33,370 nt of DNA. Origin: JAMLIN01 sp964509685. Its GTDB lineage: Bacteria > Pseudomonadota > Gammaproteobacteria > Burkholderiales > Burkholderiaceae_E. Positions within the stretch are counted from its first letter, which is position 1. The number at the start of each line of letters is the position of its first letter. A program made the translations under genes and the position numbers. Below are positions 14,908 to 23,649 of this stretch, piece by piece. The stretch spans positions 1-33,370 of the forward strand of contig CAZDYQ010000030.1 of NCBI GenBank assembly GCA_964509685.1. The letters run 5' to 3'. Below the pieces are notes generated by a model. That model did no database searches and was not told the DNA's origin. It saw only the letters and a list, made by a program, of their open reading frames with translations.

Positions 14908-15611
14908 TGCTCGAGATCCGCAACCTGAGCGCGGGCTACGGCAGCTTCCAGGCGCTGTTCGACGTGTCCCTCCAGGTCGATGCCGGTGAAGCCGTCGCGG
15001 TCATCGGCCCGAACGGCGCGGGCAAGACCACGCTGCTGCGCGCGATATCGCGCCTCATCGACGCCCGCGCGGGCGACCTCCTGATGGATGGGCGACGCTA
15101 CAACGACATCCCGCCCCACGAGGTCGTGTCGCTCGGGATCGCCCAGGTGCCCGAGGGGCGCCGGCTCTTCCCGCGCCTGACCGTCGAGGACAACCTGAAG
15201 ATGGGCGGCTACACCGCCGCCGCGCGCCGGCACCATCGCGAACGCCTGGACTTCGTCTATTCCCTCTTCCCGAGAATGAAGGAACGCCGGCTCCAGCTCG
15301 CCGGCACCATGTCGGGAGGCGAGCAGCAGATGTGCGCGATCGGCCGCGCGCTGATGAGCAAGCCCAGGCTGCTGCTGCTCGACGAGCCCTCGGCCGGCCT
15401 CGCCCCGGTCGTCGTGCAGTCGATCTTCGACCTCATGAAGCGCATCCGCGCCGAGGGCTACACGGTGCTGATCGTCGAGCAGAACATCCAGCAGGTACTG
15501 CGCGTCGTCGATCGCGCCTACCTGCTCGAGACCGGCCGCATCCGGATGAGCGGAACCTCCGGGGAGCTGCTCGCCAGCGACGAGATCCGCAAGGCTTACC
15601 TGGGGGTCTGA
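14907..15611 (+). CDS. ABC transporter ATP-binding protein, LivF type
   Basis: A 234-residue ATPase of LivF length, beginning MLEIRNLSAGYGSFQALFDV. It has Walker A GPNGAGKTT, the LivF-typical VPEGRRLFPRLTVEDNLKMG, signature MSGGEQQMCAIGRAL, Walker B LLLLDEPSAGLAP and switch in IVEQNIQQVL (Gln replaces the usual switch His, as is normal in LivF proteins). It is the canonical partner of the preceding ATPase. Both ends overlap the neighbours by one base (TGATG), so the five genes are tightly coupled. Confidence 0.93.
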   Translation: MLEIRNLSAGYGSFQALFDVSLQVDAGEAVAVIGPNGAGKTTLLRAISRLIDARAGDLLMDGRRYNDIPPHEVVSLGIAQVPEGRRLFPRLTVEDNLKMGGYTAAARRHHRERLDFVYSLFPRMKERRLQLAGTMSGGEQQMCAIGRALMSKPRLLLLDEPSAGLAPVVVQSIFDLMKRIRAEGYTVLIVEQNIQQVLRVVDRAYLLETGRIRMSGTSGELLASDEIRKAYLGV

Positions 15612-16480
15612 TGGAATTCTTCGACATCTTCCTGGTCGAGGCGATCGTCAACGGCGTCCTGCTGGGAGGACTGCTCGCCCTGCTCGCGCTCGGCCTGAAC
15701 CTCGTGTTCGGGGTCATCGACGTCATCTGGATCTGTTATGCCGAGATCATCATGGTCAGCATGTACGCGATCTGGTGGCTGCATTCGGTCCAGGGCGCCC
15801 CGCTGTGGCTGGCATTTCCCTTCGGCGTGGCGATCGCCGCCGCCCTCGGGGCGGCGCTGCATCACTTCATCGTCCGTCCGGTCCTGACCGCCGAACCGAT
15901 CAACCAGCTGCTGGTGACCGGTGGCGTGCTCTTCTTCCTCCAGGCGGCAGCCACCGTCGTCTTCGGCATCGAGTTCCGCAACATCGGCCTCCAGCTGCCC
16001 GGCGTCAGCGTCGGCGAGCTCTACCTCTCGATGTCGCGACTGATCGCCTTCGGCGTCGCGCTGGCCTCCATCGTCGTCACCTACCTGTTCCTGACCCGCA
16101 CCTATGTCGGCACCGCGATCCGCGCGATCAGCCAGGACCGCGAGATCATGCCGCTGATGGGCGTCAATCCCAGGCGCATCTACCTGCTGACATCCGCGCT
16201 GGGCGGCGGGCTGGCCGGGCTGGCGGCCTGCCTCCTCGTCCTGCAGTACGACATCCATCCCGCGATCGGCCTGTCCTTCGGTCCGATCGCCTTCCTGATC
16301 TGCGTGCTCGGCGGGCTCGGCAACCTGGTCGGCGGTTTCCTTGCCGCCTTCCTCTTCGCGCAGTTCATCTCGGTGGGCGGCTTCGTCTTCCATCTCGAAT
16401 GGGGCTACGTGCTCGCCTTCGTGTTCTTCATCGTGATGATGTTCTGGAAGCCCCAGGGGCTCTTCGCGAGGCGCCAGTGA
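15611..16480 (+). CDS. ABC transporter permease, LivH type
   Basis: A 289-residue inner-membrane protein starting MEFFDIFLVEAIVNGVLLGG, with about eight hydrophobic segments and LivH family motifs: LLALLALGLNLVFGVI near the N-terminus, TAIRAISQDREIMPLMGVNPRRIYLLTSALGGGLAGLAA in part as the EAA-like loop that meets the ATPase, and VLGGLGNLVGGFLAAF near the C-terminus. The ATG at 15611 overlaps the livF-type stop; the frame is open further upstream but within the ATPase gene. The end overlaps the next gene in a GTGA. Confidence 0.93.
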   Translation: MEFFDIFLVEAIVNGVLLGGLLALLALGLNLVFGVIDVIWICYAEIIMVSMYAIWWLHSVQGAPLWLAFPFGVAIAAALGAALHHFIVRPVLTAEPINQLLVTGGVLFFLQAAATVVFGIEFRNIGLQLPGVSVGELYLSMSRLIAFGVALASIVVTYLFLTRTYVGTAIRAISQDREIMPLMGVNPRRIYLLTSALGGGLAGLAACLLVLQYDIHPAIGLSFGPIAFLICVLGGLGNLVGGFLAAFLFAQFISVGGFVFHLEWGYVLAFVFFIVMMFWKPQGLFARRQ

Positions 16481-17457
16481 CGACGACGACCGCGAGCCGC
16501 ATCGGACTGGCGCTCCTCGCGCTGCTGCTGGCCGCCCCGTTCCTCGGGATCGGGGCCTACCCCATGCACCTGATGATCATGGCGATGCTGTGGGGCTTCA
16601 TCTACACGAGCTGGGCACTGATGGGCCGGCTCGGCATGGTCAGCCTTGGACATGGGGCCTTCTTCGGCATCGGCGCCTATGCCGTCGTGATGCTCTGGAA
16701 CCACTTCGGACTGCCGCCACTGCTCGGGGCGGCCGTCGCGGTGGTGGCCAGCGCGGTGCTCGCCTTCCTGATCGGCTATCCGTGCTTCCACTTCCGGATC
16801 GTCGGCCACTACTTCGCGCTCGTGACGCTGGCGCTCGCGGAGGTGGTGCGCCTGACCATCGTGGGCCTGCGCGACACGACCGGCGGCTCGCTCGGCGTCA
16901 CGCCCGTGCCCGGCATTCCCGCCGGGGAATCCGCCTCGCTCTTCGCCCTGCAGTTCTCGGACCGGTCGGTCTGGTTCTACGTCGTGCTCGTGATGTGGCT
17001 GCTGTCACTGTACGTCTGGCGGCGTGTCGATCGCAGCATGACGCGCCTCGCCCTGCAGGCGATCAGCGAGGAGGAGGACGCAGCGGCCTCGATCGGCATC
17101 AACGTGCCCCGCTCGAAGCTCGGCGTGGCCATGCTGTCGGCGGTCATGACCGCGATCGGCGGCGTGCTCTACGCGCAGTACCAGCTCTACGTCAATCCCG
17201 AGACCGTCTCCGGCATCGCGATCTCGCTGCAGATCGTCTTCGGTGCCATCGCCGGCGGCATGTTCGTGATGCTCGGGCCCACGGTCGGCGCCGTATTCCT
17301 GCTGCTGCTGTCGGAGTCGCTGCGCATCCTCGTGGGCAACCAGGTCCACGGGCTCGACATGCTGATCTACGGCGCCCTGCTCGTGTTCTTCATCATCTAC
17401 ATGCCGAAGGGGATCCTCGGCACATGGCTCGACTGGCGCGCGCGGCGCGCCGGCTGA
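16477..17457 (+). CDS. ABC transporter permease, LivM type
   Basis: A 326-residue inner-membrane protein with about nine to ten hydrophobic segments and LivM motifs: GRLGMVSLGHGAFFGIGAYA near the N-terminus, HYFALVTLALAEVVRLT, the cytoplasmic loop LALQAISEEEDAAASIGIN contacting the ATPase, and FGAIAGGMFVMLGPTVGA. Translation starts at a GTG at 16477 overlapping the previous stop (GTGA); the longer upstream frame belongs to a shadow of the first permease. It is the last gene of the transporter operon and converges with mutY across 13 bases, with no visible terminator between. Confidence 0.93.
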   Translation: MTTTTASRIGLALLALLLAAPFLGIGAYPMHLMIMAMLWGFIYTSWALMGRLGMVSLGHGAFFGIGAYAVVMLWNHFGLPPLLGAAVAVVASAVLAFLIGYPCFHFRIVGHYFALVTLALAEVVRLTIVGLRDTTGGSLGVTPVPGIPAGESASLFALQFSDRSVWFYVVLVMWLLSLYVWRRVDRSMTRLALQAISEEEDAAASIGINVPRSKLGVAMLSAVMTAIGGVLYAQYQLYVNPETVSGIAISLQIVFGAIAGGMFVMLGPTVGAVFLLLLSESLRILVGNQVHGLDMLIYGALLVFFIIYMPKGILGTWLDWRARRAG

Positions 17458-17470
17458 ACCGGTCGGGCGA

Positions 17471-18637
17471 TCAGGCGGGCAGCGACTCGATCAGCGTGCG
17501 GATCGGCGCGGGCAGCGGCGCCCCGGCGATCTCGTCCTCGCGCCACCAGCGCCCGGACGCCGGCTCCGCGGCGATGCGCGAGGGCGCCCCCCGCGCATCC
17601 ACGAGCACCGGATGCGCGCGCAGCCGGAAATGGGTGAAGACATGCTCGAAGGCGGGAAGCACCCGCCTGGGGGCCGACGCCAGGCCGAGCTCGCCCGCGA
17701 GCCCGGCCGCCGCATCGAGGACCATCGCCGGCGCCGTCGCCTCTTCGTCCCCTGGCCGCGCGAGCGAGACCTCGGGCACGCTCCACAGGCCGCCCCAGAT
17801 TCCGTCGGCCGGCCGCTTGACGAGGAAGAGCCCCGCCTCGCCGCGCACCACCAGCAGGACGGCCTCGCGCAGCGGGGACGCGCGGCGCCGGCGCCGGCCG
17901 GGGAGCTCGTCGATCCGGTCGGTAGCGAGCGCCTCGCACAGCCCCGACACCGGACAGCGCGCGCAGGCGGGGCGCGCCCGGGTGCAGACGGTCGCGCCCA
18001 GGTCCATCAGGCCCTGCGTGTATCCCGGAAGATCGCGCCCGGGCAGCTCGCGCTCGGCGATCTCCCACAGGCGGCGCTGGGTCGCCACCGAGGCAGGATC
18101 GCCCTCGACACCGAACACGCGCGCGAGCACCCGGCGGACGTTCCCGTCGAGGATCGCCGCGCGCCCGCCGAACGCGAACACCGCGATCGCGGCGGCCGTC
18201 GAGCGACCGATGCCGGGCAGCGCCGCGAGCCCGGCCGGATCGGACGGGAAGCGCCCCCCGTGCCGTTCGACCACCAGCTTCGCGCAGCGATGCAGGTTGC
18301 GCGCGCGGCTGTAGTAGCCGAGCCCGCTCCAGAGCGCGAGCACCTCGTCCTCGCTCGCCGCGGCGAGCGCCCCCACGTCGGGCAGGCGGGCGACGAAGCG
18401 CTCGTAGTACGGAATCACGGTCGCGACCTGGGTCTGCTGGAGCATGACCTCGGAGAGCCACACCCGATAGGGATCGGGGTCGCGCTGCCAGGGCAGGTCG
18501 TGACGGCCGTGCTCCGCCTGCCAGGCGGCCACCCGCCTTGCGAACTCGCCCTTGCCGCGGGACGCCCGGTCGCCCGGAGGCACGGGGCCCTGCCCGGGAG
18601 AGCGGCGAGCGGGTGCGAGCGTGATGGCCCGCTTCAC
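17471..18637 (-). CDS. mutY: MutY, adenine DNA glycosylase
   Basis: Removes adenine mispaired with 8-oxoguanine. The 388-residue protein has the catalytic Glu63 in SEVMLQQTQV, the helix-hairpin-helix LPGIGRSTAAAIAV with Asp164 in ILDGNV, and an iron-sulfur cluster motif C-X6-C-X2-C-X5-C at Cys218, 225, 228 and 234. All are offset by exactly 26 residues from E. coli MutY, so the N-terminus is longer. The C-terminal NUDIX-like domain that reads 8-oxoG follows (about 255-388; GLFLVKRPADGIWGGLWSVPE). The GTG at 18637 lies one base after the stop of the dynamin-like gene; the true start may lie further in. The catalytic core looks intact. Confidence 0.96.
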   Translation of the reverse strand: MKRAITLAPARRSPGQGPVPPGDRASRGKGEFARRVAAWQAEHGRHDLPWQRDPDPYRVWLSEVMLQQTQVATVIPYYERFVARLPDVGALAAASEDEVLALWSGLGYYSRARNLHRCAKLVVERHGGRFPSDPAGLAALPGIGRSTAAAIAVFAFGGRAAILDGNVRRVLARVFGVEGDPASVATQRRLWEIAERELPGRDLPGYTQGLMDLGATVCTRARPACARCPVSGLCEALATDRIDELPGRRRRRASPLREAVLLVVRGEAGLFLVKRPADGIWGGLWSVPEVSLARPGDEEATAPAMVLDAAAGLAGELGLASAPRRVLPAFEHVFTHFRLRAHPVLVDARGAPSRIAAEPASGRWWREDEIAGAPLPAPIRTLIESLPA

Positions 18638-18638
18638 G

Positions 18639-20585
18639 TCAGGCGATTTCGAGCTGCCCGACCGGTCGGCCCGGATGCCCGAGCGTCGCGCGGATCTGGC
18701 CGACCAGCTCGTCGGCCACCGCGGTGCGCTGCTCGACCTCGGCGCGCATGCGTTCGAGCACCTCGATTCGCTCGTCGAGGCTTCCGTTGGCGTCGATCAC
18801 GCGCCGCACCGCGTCGAGCCGGCGCTTGAGCTGCTCCTGGTGCTCGCGGATCTGGCCCTCGATCGGCGCCATGACCGCACGAAGCCAGGCCTGGATATCG
18901 CGGTTCAGCTTCTCGTAGAGCGCCTTGATGCGGGACGCGACCGACTCGAAGAAACGCCGCATCAGCGCCCACTTCTCGGTCGTGACGAGGCTCGCGGCGC
19001 CGAAGTGGCGTCGCTGCAGCTCCTCGATGCGGTCGAGCTCGGCGAAGTAGCGCTTCATCGAGAACAGGATGGGAGAACCGAGCGAGAGGCCGTGCTGCGA
19101 AGCGAACGACTTGTACATCGCGCTCATCAGGGTGCCCACCTCGCCGGCCAGTCGCGCGGTCTCGCCGAAATCCGCGCGCACGGCGCTGATCAGGCTGTCC
19201 ATGCCCGCGCGCAGGCCGGTGGAGAAGTTGCTCCTGCGCATCTCCTCGCGAGCCTCGCGCACGTGCTGGCGCAGCGCGTCCGCGCCGATGGTCGAGAAGA
19301 TCGTCCGGGAATGCCGGGCGAAGACCGAGCGCAGTCCCTGCAGGTGGCGCAGGCCCTGCTCGAAGTCCTCGCGCTCACGCCGGATGCGGGTCGCCATGTG
19401 GCTCATCACCTCGCGGTTCTTGCCGCGCAAGGCATTGAGCTCGAAGAGCTGCTCGACGAGATTGCGCCGGCGCGCGGCCAGCACCGAGCCGGCCACCCGG
19501 CTCAGCTCGTCGAATTCCCGGCGCACATGCTCGACGAGCAGCTCGCGCTGGCGAGGCACGAGCTCGTCGGCCAGGGCGCGCTCCAGGGCCGGCAGGCGGC
19601 TGCGCTCGAGAAGCTCGCGATCGCCCTGCACGCGCGCGACCAGTCCCTTCTGCGCCGAGACCGGGAACACCATGCCAGCAGGCAGCTCGAGCGTCGCCGC
19701 GACATTGGCGACCTGTCGCTCGATCTCGGCCTCGACGCTGGCTTCGTCCTTGAGCTCGTCCCAGAGGCCGTCGATCTTGTTGAGCACCGCGATCCTGCCG
19801 CTGCGCTGGACCGGGCTCACGTGCCGGCGCCAGACCTCGATGTCGGACCGCGTGACGCCGGTATCGGCGGCGAGCACGAACAGCACCGCGTCGGCCCGGG
19901 GAATCATCGACAGCGTGAGCTCGGGCTCGGCGCCGATCGCGTTCAGGCCCGGGGTGTCGATGATCACCAGCCCCATCTCGAGCAGCGGATGGGGCCAGTT
20001 GACGATCGCATGCCGCCAGCGCGGCACCTGCACCAGGCCTTCCGCGTCCGGCTGCAGGAAGCCGTCGTCGCCCTCCTCCACGAAGCCGAGCTGCCGCGCG
20101 CGATCGAGCGGCACCCGCTCGACCTCCTGCACCGCCGAGAACGCCTGGCGCAGCCGCCCCGGATCGCCCTGGGGCAGCAGGATCTCGGTCCAGGCCTCGG
20201 GATGCTGTCGCAGTTCGGCAAGCGGGGTGTCGTCGATGCGCGTCTCGACCGGCAGCAGCCGGACCGAGGGTGGACGATCCGCGTCCCAGCGCAGCTCGGT
20301 CGGGCACATCGTGGTGCGGCCGGCCGAGGACGGCACGACCCGCTGGCCGTGGTCCGGGAAGAAGATCGCGTTGATCAGTTCCGACTTGCCGCGCGAGAAC
20401 TCCGCCACGAAGGCGACGGTCACGCGCTCGTCGGCGAGCCGCGCGAGCATCGCGTCGATCCGTGCCCGGGCAACCTCGTCCGCGAGCCCGACATCGTCGA
20501 GCCAAAGGCCATAGCGGCGAATCGCGTCGGCGAGTTCGCCCCTCCAGCCGCCGTAAGCGGCGATCTGTTCGCCGATCGCACCCAT
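18639..20585 (-). CDS. Dynamin-like GTPase
   Basis: A 648-residue large GTPase. G1 is AEFSRGKS (61-68), G2 is Thr-Thr in AGRTTMCPTEL (91-92), G3 DTPGLN (210-215) and G4 NKIDG (269-273), matching the bacterial dynamin group. The remaining 370 residues are long amphipathic helices with many Arg/Glu heptads (EHVRREFDELSRVAG, RRNLVEQLFELNALRG, QEQLKRRLDAVRRVID), fitting the helical bundle and trunk of dynamins. No membrane segment is evident. Bacterial dynamins remodel or protect membranes, but no function can be read for this one. The open frame reaches far upstream; the ATG at 20585 is the first plausible start. It is one base from mutY and 181 bases downstream of mutM on the same strand. Confidence 0.85.
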   Translation of the reverse strand: MGAIGEQIAAYGGWRGELADAIRRYGLWLDDVGLADEVARARIDAMLARLADERVTVAFVAEFSRGKSELINAIFFPDHGQRVVPSSAGRTTMCPTELRWDADRPPSVRLLPVETRIDDTPLAELRQHPEAWTEILLPQGDPGRLRQAFSAVQEVERVPLDRARQLGFVEEGDDGFLQPDAEGLVQVPRWRHAIVNWPHPLLEMGLVIIDTPGLNAIGAEPELTLSMIPRADAVLFVLAADTGVTRSDIEVWRRHVSPVQRSGRIAVLNKIDGLWDELKDEASVEAEIERQVANVAATLELPAGMVFPVSAQKGLVARVQGDRELLERSRLPALERALADELVPRQRELLVEHVRREFDELSRVAGSVLAARRRNLVEQLFELNALRGKNREVMSHMATRIRREREDFEQGLRHLQGLRSVFARHSRTIFSTIGADALRQHVREAREEMRRSNFSTGLRAGMDSLISAVRADFGETARLAGEVGTLMSAMYKSFASQHGLSLGSPILFSMKRYFAELDRIEELQRRHFGAASLVTTEKWALMRRFFESVASRIKALYEKLNRDIQAWLRAVMAPIEGQIREHQEQLKRRLDAVRRVIDANGSLDERIEVLERMRAEVEQRTAVADELVGQIRATLGHPGRPVGQLEIA

Positions 20586-20766
20586 GAGCTTGAGGTCTTC
20601 GCGCGGGGCTCGAGGCCCCGGCCTGAATGAGGTCGAGCCGACTCTAGCACAGGGGTTCCGGCGGACCGGCCGGCCGGGAAGACCCCGACCCCGGGTAGCC
20701 GCCATCCGGCCGCTGGACAGGGCTGAACGGCGGTTTCGACGCCCCCGGGACCCGGTCCGGCACCGC

Positions 20767-21588
20767 TCAGCGCTGGCAGCCGGGACAGAACCAGGTCGCC
20801 CGCTGCTGCTGGACGATCCGGCGGATGGTGCCGCCGCAACGCCCGCAGGCGAGCCCGTCCCTGCCATACACCCGGCAGGCGAGCTGGAAGTAGCCACCGA
20901 CACCGTCGGGGCCCTCGAAGTCGCGCAGGGTGGTGCCGCCCATCTCGATCGCCTCGCCCAGGGTGGCGCGAATCGCCTCGGCCAGGCGTTCGTAGCGCGC
21001 GAGCCCGATCGCCCCCGCGGCGCGGGTCGGGCGTATCCCGGCCCGATGCAGGCTCTCGGAGGCGTAGATGTTGCCCACCCCGACGACCGCCTCGCCGGCG
21101 AGCAGGAACTGCTTGACCGAGGCGATGCGCCCCCGGGACGCCCGGTAGAGATGGCGACCGTCGAATTCCTCCGCGAAGGGCTCGATGCCCAGCCCGGCGA
21201 GCAGCGGGTGATCCTCGACGGGGCCCAGCGCCCGCGGGTGCCAGAGCACCGCGCCGAAACGCCGCGGATCGTTGAGCCGGGCGACGCCATGGTCGAACAC
21301 GATGTCGAGATGATCGTGTCGCCCCGGCGGCGTCGGCTCGCGCCGGAACACCAGGTTGCCGCTCATGCCGAGATGCACGATCAGCGTGCCCGGAGCGAGC
21401 CCGAGCAGCAGGTATTTGCCGCGGCGGCGCACCGAGGCGACCTCCAGGCCCGGGAGGATGCGGTCGAGATCGGCCGGGATTGGCCAGCGCAGCGCCGGCG
21501 CCCGTACCACGACGGCACGCACCGTGCGTCCGAGGATCGCGCCTTCGAGGCCGCGCCTGACCGTCTCGACTTCGGGCAGTTCGGGCAT
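20767..21588 (-). CDS. mutM: MutM (Fpg), formamidopyrimidine-DNA glycosylase
   Basis: Excises 8-oxoguanine and FaPy and nicks the strand. The 273-residue protein begins MPELPEVETVRRGL: Pro2 is the Schiff-base nucleophile after Met removal and Glu3 the acid. Lys58 (RRRGKYLLLG) is the conserved second lysine. The helix-two-turn-helix region contains GVGNIYASESL, and the C-terminal zinc finger has C-X2-C-X16-C-X2-C with the DNA-reading Arg in QQQRATWFCPGCQR. The large open frame upstream is antisense to the TPR gene and was excluded by starting at the ATG at 21588. It is divergent from the TPR gene across 45 bases. The 181-base gap 20586-20766 that follows holds no clear gene or terminator. Confidence 0.97.
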   Translation of the reverse strand: MPELPEVETVRRGLEGAILGRTVRAVVVRAPALRWPIPADLDRILPGLEVASVRRRGKYLLLGLAPGTLIVHLGMSGNLVFRREPTPPGRHDHLDIVFDHGVARLNDPRRFGAVLWHPRALGPVEDHPLLAGLGIEPFAEEFDGRHLYRASRGRIASVKQFLLAGEAVVGVGNIYASESLHRAGIRPTRAAGAIGLARYERLAEAIRATLGEAIEMGGTTLRDFEGPDGVGGYFQLACRVYGRDGLACGRCGGTIRRIVQQQRATWFCPGCQR

Positions 21589-21598
21589 CCTGCTCACC

Positions 21599-21627
21599 TT
21601 GCTCCGGCATTCGCTTGGACCTAACAT
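21599..21627 (+). promoter_or_regulatory. Predicted sigma-70 promoter of the TPR-lolB-ispE operon
   Basis: TTGCTC (21599-21604) and TAACAT (21622-21627) are separated by exactly 17 bases in the mutM-TPR divergent gap. Transcription would start near 21634, which is the first base of the TPR gene's ATG, so a leaderless or nearly leaderless mRNA is predicted. The overlap with the mutM 5' region means the two promoters could interfere. Confidence 0.45.
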
Positions 21628-21633
21628 CCTCCC

Positions 21634-23649
21634 ATGAATGCGATGTATCCCCGGCTGCGCGGGCTCGCGGGCCGCCGCGCGGGCCGGGTCTGCGCGCTCC
21701 TGCTGAGCGTCGGCGCCCTTGGCGCCTGCGCGATCGACGGAGCCGCACCCCCCTCGTCCGAACAGCCCCCCGCACCCCAGGCGCAGCCCGCCGCCCCGAC
21801 CGGTTCCGCACCGACGCCGGCACCCCGTTCGTCTGCGCCCGCCGCCAAGCGGCCGGCCCCGGAGGCCGCGCCCCCGCGCCCTCGGCAGGCCGCGCCCGCG
21901 CAGGATGCGCCCCGGGCGAAGGAGGCGACGCCCCCGGAGCCGCCCGCGCTGCCGCCGCAGGCGATCGCGCCGCCCTCGAGCGACGAACCGCTCACGCCGC
22001 CGCTGCCGAAGGCCGCGCCACCCGGCACGATTCCCGACGTCGAACTCACCCGCGAGCTGCTCTACCAGATCCTCGCCTCGGAGATCGCAGCCCAGCGCGG
22101 CGAGTACGGACGGGCGACGGCGACGTACCTCAGCATCGCGCGCGAGACCGGCGACCCGAGGCTTGCCCGACGGGCCACGGAGCTCGCGCTGGCGGGCCGG
22201 CTCATCGAGTCCGCCGTGCCGGCCGCCGAACTCTGGCACCAGCTCGAGCCGGATTCGGACATGGCGGCGCAGACCCTCGAAACCCTCCTGCTGTCCACCG
22301 GGCGCTTCATCCCGGCCGAGCCGCTGCTGGCGAAGCGCCTGGCCCAGGCGCGCGCCGACGGCAGCCTGCCGATCGTCTATCGCAAGCTCCAGACGCTGCT
22401 CACCCGGGTCGCGGACAAGTCCGCGGCGCTGGACATGCTGGCCCGGCTCGCCGAGCCCGATGCCCGGGAGCCGACGGCCCGGCTGGCCGTCGCCGCGGTG
22501 GCGATGGCCGCCGACAAGCCCGACCGGGCACTCGCCGAGGCGAGGGCCGCGATGGCGCTCGAACCCGACGATCCCGAACCGGCGATGGCGGCGGCACGCT
22601 ATGCCCACCAGGGCGAGGATCCGGAGGGGGCGCGCGCGATCCTCTCCGGGTTCCTCGAGCGCAATCCGGACGCGACCGACGCCCGCTTCATGCTCGCGCG
22701 CCTGATGCTGTCCGACGGCGACGCGGATGGCGCCCGCGAACAGTTCGAGCATGCGCTGGCGAGCCGCCCCGACGACCCGATGATCCTGTTCTCGCTCGGG
22801 CAGCTCGCGTACCAGACCGGCCAGCCCGACGTGGCGGCGGACTACCTGAAGCGCTATGTCGAACTGCCGGCCGACGTGCGTCGCAACAACGACCCGGCCT
22901 ACATGTTCCTCGGCCAGCTCGCCGAAGAGCAGCGCAGGTACGAGGAAGCGGCCGACTGGTATGCCCGGGTCGATTCCGGCGAACAAAGGGTGCCCGCCCT
23001 GGTGCGGCGCGCGATCTCGCTCGGCAAGCTCGGTCGGGTGGAAGAGGCGCGCACGCTGCTGGCGGAAGCGGCGGCCGGGCGCTCCGACGACCAGGTGCGC
23101 CTGGTCCTCGCCGAGTCCCAGGTCCTGCGCGATGCCGGCCGCCACGAGGAGGCGTTCGAGCTGCTGGGGGGCGCGCTCGCCGAGCGGCCCGACAATCCCG
23201 ACCTGCTCTACGACCAGGCGATGGTCGCGGAGCGGCTCGACCGCATCGACGTCCTCGAGAAGAACCTGCGCCGGATCATCGCGCTGCAGCCGGATCATGC
23301 GCATGCGTACAACGCGCTCGGCTACACGCTCGCCGATCGGAACGAGCGGCTCGAGGAGGCGCACGAGCTGATCCGCAAGGCGCTCGAGCTGTCCCCCGAC
23401 GACGCGCACATCGAGGACAGCATGGGATGGGTGTTGTTCCGCCTTGGCAAGCTCGAGGAGGCCGAGCAGCATCTGCGCCGGGCCTACGAGCGCTCCCAGG
23501 AAGCCGAGATCGCCGCCCACCTCGGCGAGGTCCTGTGGGCCCAGGGCCGTCATGACGAAGCCCGCAGGCTGTGGCAGGAAGCGCGCGGCAGGGAACCGGA
23601 CAACGAAACCCTGCGCAAGACGCTTGCGAGGCTGCAAGTCCGCCTGTGA
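21634..23649 (+). CDS. TPR-repeat lipoprotein with proline-rich linker
   Basis: A 671-residue protein. The N-terminus looks like a lipoprotein signal (hydrophobic CALLLSVGALGAC with lipid Cys at about residue 32). Residues 37-132 are almost entirely Pro, Ala, Ser and charged residues, a likely extended linker. From about 137 to the end it is made of tetratricopeptide repeats, clearest in the last third (HAYNALGYTLADRNERLEEA, then the SMGWVLFRLGKLEEAEQHLR repeat). TPRs hold protein partners; the partner is unknown. Its place before lolB and ispE is commonly seen in betaproteobacteria. The stop overlaps lolB in a GTGA. An ATG at codon 4 is an alternative start. Confidence 0.88.
   Translation: MNAMYPRLRGLAGRRAGRVCALLLSVGALGACAIDGAAPPSSEQPPAPQAQPAAPTGSAPTPAPRSSAPAAKRPAPEAAPPRPRQAAPAQDAPRAKEATPPEPPALPPQAIAPPSSDEPLTPPLPKAAPPGTIPDVELTRELLYQILASEIAAQRGEYGRATATYLSIARETGDPRLARRATELALAGRLIESAVPAAELWHQLEPDSDMAAQTLETLLLSTGRFIPAEPLLAKRLAQARADGSLPIVYRKLQTLLTRVADKSAALDMLARLAEPDAREPTARLAVAAVAMAADKPDRALAEARAAMALEPDDPEPAMAAARYAHQGEDPEGARAILSGFLERNPDATDARFMLARLMLSDGDADGAREQFEHALASRPDDPMILFSLGQLAYQTGQPDVAADYLKRYVELPADVRRNNDPAYMFLGQLAEEQRRYEEAADWYARVDSGEQRVPALVRRAISLGKLGRVEEARTLLAEAAAGRSDDQVRLVLAESQVLRDAGRHEEAFELLGGALAERPDNPDLLYDQAMVAERLDRIDVLEKNLRRIIALQPDHAHAYNALGYTLADRNERLEEAHELIRKALELSPDDAHIEDSMGWVLFRLGKLEEAEQHLRRAYERSQEAEIAAHLGEVLWAQGRHDEARRLWQEARGREPDNETLRKTLARLQVRL

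Noticed and set aside
18639..21290. Longer start for the dynamin-like GTPase, to 21290
   Set aside because: The extra 235 residues are antisense-frame sequence overlapping mutM, rich in Ser, Arg and Gly with no domain; the ATG at 20585 begins sensible protein.
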